From: Actinomadura bangladeshensis
GTDB taxonomy: Bacteria > Actinomycetota > Actinomycetes > Streptosporangiales > Streptosporangiaceae
Length of the DNA: 41,918 nucleotides
Direction of reading: 5' to 3'
NCBI RefSeq assembly: GCF_004348335.1
Contig: NZ_SMJW01000040.1
Coordinates: 1-41,918, forward strand
Positions 35,734 through 41,918 of this stretch are shown one piece after another. A program made the position numbers and the translations under genes. The number at the start of each line of letters is the position of its first letter. Position 1 is the stretch's first letter. The notes under the pieces were generated by a model. That model had not been told where the DNA came from. It did no database searches and saw only the letters and a program-made list of their open reading frames with translations.

Positions 35734-36609
35734 ATGACCGCGCTGACACGGACCCAGCGGCCGAACATCCTGTTCGGCTATGACGGGACCGAGGAGAACG
35801 AGCCCGCGCTGTCCTGGGCGGCCGAGGAGTCCCGGCTCCGTGAACTCGACCTGATCGTGTGCCACTGCTGGCATTGGCCCTATCCACCGGGATACGCGGA
35901 CGCCGGTGTCGAGGCGACCGTCCAGCGAGCCGGTGAGAACCTGCTGCGCGAAGGCGCCCGGCGAGCCCGCGACCTGGGAGCGGGAGGCAAAGTCTCCACG
36001 CTGCTCAGACGCGAACCCGTCACCGAGACACTCGTCCACGAGTCCGACGACGCGGAGCTGATCGTCGTCGGCTCCCACGAGCGGTACCAGCTGCTCGACG
36101 GGTCCACCGCGGTGCAACTGCCGGCGCGGACGCGGCGCCCGGTGATCGCCGTCCGCGGCGCCGGCGGACGGCGCGGGCTCATCGTGGCCGGCGTCGACGG
36201 ATCAGCCGGTGCGGACGCGGCTCTGGGCTTCGCGATCGAGGAGGCCGCCCTCCGCGGCTCCGACCTGCGCGTGGTCTACGGGGCCTGGGAACCCGGGGCC
36301 GTCCCCGAGGCCGACCTGCCCCTGTTCACCGACAAGAGCAAGCTCTTCGAGACGCGCGCCGCCATGCTGGACAAGGCCGTCCAGCCTTGGAGGCAGCGCT
36401 ACCCGACGGTCGCCGTGCGGGTATCACTGCTCTTGGAGCGTCCTCGCGAGGCCCTGCTGGCGGCGGCCGCGGAAGCCGATCTGCTGGTGGTGGGCGATCG
36501 CGGCACCGGAAGCCTGGATCCGCTGCTGCTGGGCGCGACGAGCTCGACCATGCTGCACCACGCTCCGTGCGCGGTGGCGATCGTCCCGCAGCCGCGGCAA
36601 GTCACCTGA
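35734..36609 (+). CDS. Universal stress protein, tandem UspA domains (divergent first domain)
   Basis: 291 residues. Domain 1 begins NILFGYDGTEENEPALSWAAEE but its loop (VGSHERYQLLDGSTAVQL) lacks the ATP glycines. Domain 2 has VGDRGTGSLDPLLLGATSS, near-canonical with GA for GS. So here the second half is the likely nucleotide binder, opposite to the proteins at 25141 and 31562. Domain 1 contains an unusual Cys-His-rich VCHCWHWP segment near residue 45. ATG 35734 with GGGGGCGGG upstream. Confidence 0.87.
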   Translation: MTALTRTQRPNILFGYDGTEENEPALSWAAEESRLRELDLIVCHCWHWPYPPGYADAGVEATVQRAGENLLREGARRARDLGAGGKVSTLLRREPVTETLVHESDDAELIVVGSHERYQLLDGSTAVQLPARTRRPVIAVRGAGGRRGLIVAGVDGSAGADAALGFAIEEAALRGSDLRVVYGAWEPGAVPEADLPLFTDKSKLFETRAAMLDKAVQPWRQRYPTVAVRVSLLLERPREALLAAAAEADLLVVGDRGTGSLDPLLLGATSSTMLHHAPCAVAIVPQPRQVT

Positions 36610-36628
36610 CAACGCGGTCCGTCCCCCA

Positions 36629-36656
36629 CGACCCGGCGATTCGCAGGCCGGGGTCG
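36629..36656. terminator. Possible terminator between usp and devR-like gene
   Basis: CGACCC and GGGTCG, with inner GGC and GCC, can form an imperfect hairpin between the convergent genes. Confidence 0.35.
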
Positions 36657-36666
36657 CCTCAGCGCC

Positions 36667-37356
36667 TCACTCGCGCCGCCTCCCGGGGCGGGCCGAGTCG
36701 GCCTTGAGCTTGGCGGCGAGGGCGGCGGCCTGGGTGCGGCGGCTCATGCCGAGCTTGGCGAAGATGTTGGAGATGTAGTTCTTGACGGTCTTCTCGGCCA
36801 GGAAGAGGCGCTCGCCGATCTGCCGGTTGGTCAGCCCTTCGCCGATGAGGTCGAAGATGTGGCGCTCCTGCTCGGTCAGGCCCTTGAGCGGGTCCTGCTT
36901 GTCCTGGCGGTCGCGCAGCCGCTGCAGCATGCGGGCGGTGGAGCGGGGGTCGAGCAGGGACTGGCCGGTGGCGACGGTGCGGACGGCGCCGACCAGGTCC
37001 GAGCCGTGGATCTGCTTGAGGACGTATCCGGCGGCGCCGGCCATGACGGCCTCGAACAGGGCGTCCTCGTCGTCGAAGGAGGTCAGCATCAGGCAGGCCA
37101 GGTCGGGCATCTGGGAGCGGAGTTCGCGGCAGACGCCGACCCCGTCGCCGTCGGGCAGCCGGACGTCCAGTACCGCCACGTCGGGGCGGGCGGCGGGGAT
37201 GCGGGCCAGCGCGTGCTCGGCGGTGCCGGCCTCCCCGACGATCTCGATGTCGTCCTCGGCCGACAGCAGTGCGGCCACCCCGCGGCGGACGACCTCGTGG
37301 TCGTCCAGCAGGAACACCCGGATGGACCCGGTGGCTTCAGGGCTCGGGCTGGTCAT
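36667..37356 (-). CDS. devR: DevR/DosR-like NarL-family response regulator
   Basis: 229 residues. The receiver domain (about 12-130) has acidic pair Asp18-Asp19, phosphoacceptor Asp64 in VAVLDVRLPDGDG, Thr92 and Lys114. The LuxR-type HTH (about 155-215) reads LTEQERHIFDLIGEGLTNRQIGERLFLAEKTVKNYISNIFAKLGMSRRTQAA. It follows mycobacterial DevR closely, including RPDVAVLDVRLPDG, KQDPL-GLT-QER and the recognition helix AEKTVKNY, whose Lys189, Lys192 and Asn193 correspond to DevR DNA contacts. Conservation of that helix fits the DosR-like boxes around it. Separated from its probable kinase by the nitroreductase. Start ATG 37356 with GGGAATGATGGG upstream. It is the likely activator of the island. 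Confidence 0.92.
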   Translation of the reverse strand: MTSPSPEATGSIRVFLLDDHEVVRRGVAALLSAEDDIEIVGEAGTAEHALARIPAARPDVAVLDVRLPDGDGVGVCRELRSQMPDLACLMLTSFDDEDALFEAVMAGAAGYVLKQIHGSDLVGAVRTVATGQSLLDPRSTARMLQRLRDRQDKQDPLKGLTEQERHIFDLIGEGLTNRQIGERLFLAEKTVKNYISNIFAKLGMSRRTQAAALAAKLKADSARPGRRRE

Positions 37357-37482
37357 CCCATCATTCCCATCTCGCTGGTGCTTTGTTGGACATTACCCGG
37401 TCGGCAGGAGGGTCGCGAGGGCGAAGATTTGCGCGGTCGCCTGGGTTCCCGGCCGACTGGGCGCAGGGGGCCGTCGTCGCAA

Positions 37483-37496
37483 CAGACCTTCGTCCC
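37483..37496. promoter_or_regulatory. DosR-like box (nitroreductase-kinase; also near devR)
   Basis: CAGAC-CTTC-GTCCC: 8 of 10 arm positions; 60 nt before the nitroreductase start and 126 nt from the divergent devR start, so it could serve autoregulation too. Confidence 0.55.
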
Positions 37497-37556
37497 TGCA
37501 GGTCGCCCGGCATACGGGGCATGAATGGGAACAGCAGGCCTGGGAGGGAGTGACCA

Positions 37557-38570
37557 ATGCAATACGGCAATGCGGTAGATCCGTCCGAACAAGTATCGGC
37601 GGATGTCAGAGCGGCCATCGAGGACGCGGTGTGGGCCCCCTCGGTGCACAACACGCAGCCGTGGCGCTTCGGGGTGCGGGGGGCCCGGATCAGCCTGAGC
37701 GCGGATATCGACCGCCGTCTCGATGTCGCGGACCCGGACGGCCGCGAGATGCTGATCAGCTGCGGTGCGGCGCTGTACACCCTGAGGAGTTCGCTGCGTG
37801 CGCTCGGGTACGAGCCGCGTGTGCGGCTGCTGCCCGATCCCGATCGGCCGCATCTTCTGGCGGATGTCCATCTGGAGCCGGGGGAGCGGCCGGATCAGCG
37901 GGATTTGGGCGAGCATGCGCAGGTGCGGCGGCGTCGTACCCATCGGGGCGGGTTCGGTTCCGATCCGGTGCCCGCCGGGGTTCTGTCGGCCATGCGGCAT
38001 GACGCCGAGCGTGAGGGGGCTCGGCTGGTCGAGGCGGTGGACGTTCATGTCAAGGGGGCGTTGGCGGCTCTGACCGAGGCGGCCGAGCATGTGCAGGAGC
38101 GCACGCCGGCCTATGCGGCGGAGATCGCCCGTTGGGCGCCCTCGCCCCGGACCTCCCGGGCGGACGGTGTCCAGGAGGCCGCCTACCCGCGGCAGGTCCC
38201 GCAGACCAGGCCGCACTTCCCGGCCCGGGACTTCGCTCGCGGCCACGGCTGGGGCGCGCAGACCGCACAGGACGGGAAAACGGTGCAGGCCGGGTCGACG
38301 TTGCTGCTGGTCTCAGACGGCGATGGGCCCGCCGACTGGCTGCGCGCGGGGCAGGCGCTCCAGCGTGCGCTGCTGAGGGCCACAGAGGGCGGCCTGTCGG
38401 CGGCCTTCCACACCCAGGCCCTCGAAGTCCCCGAACTGCGCGTGTTCATCCGCGACCGGTTCTGCGGCGGTTCGTACCCGCAGATGTTGCTGAGACTCGG
38501 CATCGCCGCCGGTGAGGACCTCGGATCGGTTCGCCGCCCTGTCGAAGAGGTCATGATCGAAGAACCCTGA
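37557..38570 (+). CDS. Acg-like nitroreductase family protein
   Basis: 337 residues. The N-terminal motif AVWAPSVHNTQPWRFGV (25-40) is diagnostic of the Acg (Rv2032) group of nitroreductase-fold proteins, which are DosR targets in mycobacteria and may sequester flavin rather than catalyse. A second nitroreductase-like half is present (about 240-320, LQRALLRATEGGLSAAFHTQALEVPELRVFIRDRF). ATG 37557 with GGGAGGGAG upstream. The kinase gene follows on the same strand after 65 bp, suggesting co-transcription of sensor and effector. Confidence 0.88.
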   Translation: MQYGNAVDPSEQVSADVRAAIEDAVWAPSVHNTQPWRFGVRGARISLSADIDRRLDVADPDGREMLISCGAALYTLRSSLRALGYEPRVRLLPDPDRPHLLADVHLEPGERPDQRDLGEHAQVRRRRTHRGGFGSDPVPAGVLSAMRHDAEREGARLVEAVDVHVKGALAALTEAAEHVQERTPAYAAEIARWAPSPRTSRADGVQEAAYPRQVPQTRPHFPARDFARGHGWGAQTAQDGKTVQAGSTLLLVSDGDGPADWLRAGQALQRALLRATEGGLSAAFHTQALEVPELRVFIRDRFCGGSYPQMLLRLGIAAGEDLGSVRRPVEEVMIEEP

Positions 38571-38578
38571 CCGGGTGA

Positions 38579-40354
<1,776 letters not shown>

Positions 40355-40401
40355 CCGCGGTCCGCGGCGGATCGACCCTCAGTCCCGGAAGCGCCGGTCG
40401 C

Positions 40402-40415
40402 GGGACGTTGGTCCC
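40402..40415. promoter_or_regulatory. DosR-like box, perfect arms (DoxX-like gene)
   Basis: GGGAC-GTTG-GTCCC: all ten arm positions match, 95 nt upstream of the ATG at 40511. A second palindrome GGACC-GAAC-GGTCC (40425-40438) lies with its centre 23 bp away, repeating the spacing seen at 29463-29525. Confidence 0.8.
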
Positions 40416-40510
40416 TGTGATCATGGACCGAACGGTCCTATGGCCGAGGTGCCGGGGGGAGTTGAGTGAGGAGTGCAGAAACCGGCGATGTGATGGAGGG
40501 TGAGACGGCG

Positions 40511-41074
40511 ATGGCAGTCTCCGAGCACAAGACGCACACGGGACGCGGCACCCTGATCCGGGTGGTGGCTCCCAAGCCGCTGACCGAGACGCCCGCCGCC
40601 CGCTACATCTGGGCCGCGGCCCGGCTGGCGCTGGGCTGGATCTTCGCGTGGGCGTTCGTGGACAAGCTGTTCGGGCTGGGCCACGAGACTCCGGCGGGCA
40701 AGGGCTGGCTGGACGGCGGCAGCCCGACCGAGGGGTTCCTGGCGCACGCGCCCAAGGGCCCGTTCGCGGGGTTCTACAACGACCTGGCCGGGGCCGCGTG
40801 GGCGGACTGGCTGTTCATGATCGGGCTGGCCGGGGTCGGCGCGGCGCTGATCCTGGGCATCGGGATGCGGGTCGCGGCCGCCGGCGGCGCGGCGCTGCTG
40901 GTCCTGATGTGGACCGCGGTCCTGCCCCCGGAGAACAACCTGTTCATGGACGACCACATCGTCTACGCGCTCCTGATCGTCGGGCTGGCCCTGGTCAGCG
41001 CCGGCGACACCCTGGGCCTCGGCCGCTGGTGGGCAGGCACTGGCCTGGTCAAGCGGTTCCCCATCCTCAAGTAG
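40511..41074 (+). CDS. DoxX-like membrane protein
   Basis: 187 residues with four hydrophobic segments: AARLALGWIFAWAFVDKLFGLG (about 35-56), WADWLFMIGLAGVGAALILGIGM, AGGAALLVLMWTAVL and DHIVYALLIVGLALVSAGDTLGLG. This is the four-helix DoxX/TQO-small-subunit fold, tied to quinone-linked redox or membrane oxidoreductase complexes. ATG 40511 follows GGAGG by 11 nt; GTG 40466, behind GGGGGA, would add 15 residues. The perfect DosR-like box upstream makes it a strong regulon member. Precise partner unknown. Confidence 0.85.
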   Translation: MAVSEHKTHTGRGTLIRVVAPKPLTETPAARYIWAAARLALGWIFAWAFVDKLFGLGHETPAGKGWLDGGSPTEGFLAHAPKGPFAGFYNDLAGAAWADWLFMIGLAGVGAALILGIGMRVAAAGGAALLVLMWTAVLPPENNLFMDDHIVYALLIVGLALVSAGDTLGLGRWWAGTGLVKRFPILK

Positions 41075-41214
41075 CCGACCGCGCTCCCAGCAGGGCGTCC
41101 GCCTCGCGGCGGGCGCCCTGTTGCGCGCCGTCACCGCTTGGGAAGACCGCCAGAGCAGGGAAATCCTGCAAATCGAGGGAAGGCCCTTGTCCATGACGTC
41201 TGGTCTCCGTCGGA

Positions 41215-41228
41215 AGGACCAATGGCTC
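41215..41228. promoter_or_regulatory. DosR-like box, weak (OsmC-like gene)
   Basis: AGGAC-CAAT-GGCTC: 7 of 10 arm positions, 70 nt upstream of the start. The same GGCTC right arm occurs in the box at 41739. Confidence 0.35.
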
Positions 41229-41298
41229 TTACCTGCGGAGCAGCGCACCGCCGAGGCTGGAGCCAAGGCGTAAAAGTCCGAGCTAGGGGGATGACGCG

Positions 41299-41712
41299 AT
41301 GAGCGAGATGTTGGTCGTTCATCAGGACGATGACGCTTTCGCCGTGCTCGTCCGCGATCACGTGCTCCATGTGGACCAGCCGTACTCTGCCGGCGGGATG
41401 GACGGTGGGCTCACACCGGTCGAGCTCTTCGTCGCGTCGCTCGCGGCTTGCGCGGCGCACTCCGCGCGGAGGCACCTGGTACGGCACTGCCTTCCCGCGG
41501 AGGGGCTGGAGGTCACCGCTGACTTCGCCATGAACGGAGACGTTCCGGCCCGGGTGTCGCAGATCGTCCTGTGGCTGCGTCCCCGCATCCCGGTCCCGGA
41601 TGAGGCCGTTGACGGCTTGCGCAGGGCCGTGGAGATGTGCGCGGTGCGCAACTCGATCTTCAATGCGCCGCGAATCGGCGTACACGTCGAAACTGCGAGC
41701 AAGGCCGCCTGA
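41299..41712 (+). CDS. OsmC/Ohr family protein
   Basis: 137 residues with the OsmC fold: GGLTPVELFVASLAACAAHSARRH contains Cys51, and VEMCAVRNSI contains Cys114. These are the two positions of the redox-active cysteine pair that reduces organic hydroperoxides in OsmC/Ohr enzymes. It is near the family's usual length. ATG 41299 with AGGGGG about 8 nt upstream. It would protect against peroxides, for example on re-aeration. Confidence 0.87.
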   Translation: MSEMLVVHQDDDAFAVLVRDHVLHVDQPYSAGGMDGGLTPVELFVASLAACAAHSARRHLVRHCLPAEGLEVTADFAMNGDVPARVSQIVLWLRPRIPVPDEAVDGLRRAVEMCAVRNSIFNAPRIGVHVETASKAA

Positions 41713-41738
41713 CCCCGAGGCGGAGGTCCCGGTGAAAG

Positions 41739-41752
41739 GGGTCCTTCGGCTC
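41739..41752. promoter_or_regulatory. DosR-like box, weak (last usp gene)
   Basis: GGGTC-CTTC-GGCTC: 7 of 10 arm positions, 58 nt upstream of the usp start at 41811. Confidence 0.35.
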
Positions 41753-41810
41753 TGTGGCGGTGGCCTGTCCGGCGGTGGGATGGGGTTCGGGCGAGTTGAG
41801 GAGGTATGTG

Positions 41811-41918
41811 ATGAGCGATGTGGTGGTGGGCTATGACGGGTCCGGCGAGAGTGAGCTGGCTTTGCGGTGGGCGGTGGAGGAGGCGCTGTTGCGGCGGTTG
41901 CCGCTGACGGTGTGTCAC
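41811..41918 (+). CDS. Universal stress protein, N-terminal fragment
   Basis: 36 residues before the right edge: MSDVVVGYDGSGESELALRW and on, the typical first strand and helix of a UspA domain. ATG 41811 with GAGGAGG 6 nt upstream. This is the fifth Usp of the island. The rest of the gene lies outside the window. Confidence 0.85.
   Translation, partial: MSDVVVGYDGSGESELALRWAVEEALLRRLPLTVCH

Noticed and set aside
38562..38578. GAACCC-N5-GGGTGA as another copy of the TCACCC palindrome before the kinase
   Set aside because: The left arm is only 4 of 6 and overlaps the nitroreductase stop codon; likely chance.

Overview
The window is from a high-GC actinomycete. The evidence is very GC-rich coding sequence, frequent GTG starts, strong GGAGG ribosome sites and typical actinobacterial families: a LAL-type LuxR regulator, a SpoIIE phosphatase with PAS and GAF sensors, a DevR/DevS pair, an Acg-like nitroreductase and arrays of universal stress proteins. 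A Streptosporangiales or Thermomonosporaceae member would fit, but that is a guess from gene content. I saw no rRNA, tRNA, CRISPR array, insertion sequence or prophage.

Left part (1-24.3 kb) is a run of small, independently regulated units. They are a partial coiled-coil protein cut by the left edge; a PAS-PAS-GAF-PP2C phosphatase; a large LAL regulator; a small conserved protein and an HdeD-like membrane protein; an MFS exporter divergent from a PLDc_N-SHOCT membrane protein; a TetR divergent from an alpha/beta hydrolase; an NhaA antiporter; a TetR-ABC exporter cassette; an NhaP-type antiporter; a decayed gene; a MerR regulator with a long hairpin-rich upstream region; a proton-translocating transhydrogenase (pntAB); and an FMN reductase-GNAT fusion divergent from a MarR regulator. 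Two non-coding signals stand out here. The upstream regions of the two unrelated Na+/H+ antiporters share an identical 19-nt core at the same distance from the start codon. The divergent marR promoter is almost perfectly symmetrical, with both start codons inside the palindrome arms.

Right part (24.3 kb to the end) is a coherent dormancy or redox-stress island resembling the mycobacterial DosR and Streptomyces OsdR regulons. It holds a CBS-BON protein, five universal stress proteins (one cut by the right edge), two zinc alcohol dehydrogenases, GAPDH, an internally duplicated DUF4389 membrane protein, an HspX-like Hsp20, a GH65 glycoside phosphorylase, a DevR-like response regulator, an Acg-like nitroreductase, a DevS/DosT-like GAF-GAF histidine kinase that keeps the haem-ligand histidine, a DoxX-like membrane protein and an OsmC-like protein.

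Upstream of essentially every transcription unit in this island lies a site fitting GGGAC-SWWS-GTCCC. This has the architecture of the DosR box (GGGAC-TWWA-GTCCC) with G/C instead of A/T at the spacer edges. Sites lie about 55-150 nt from start codons, and two are perfect in both arms. The kinase would sense O2/NO/CO or redox state and phosphorylate the regulator, which would switch on the island. I found no such box in the left part, so the regulon boundary appears to fall near 24.3 kb.
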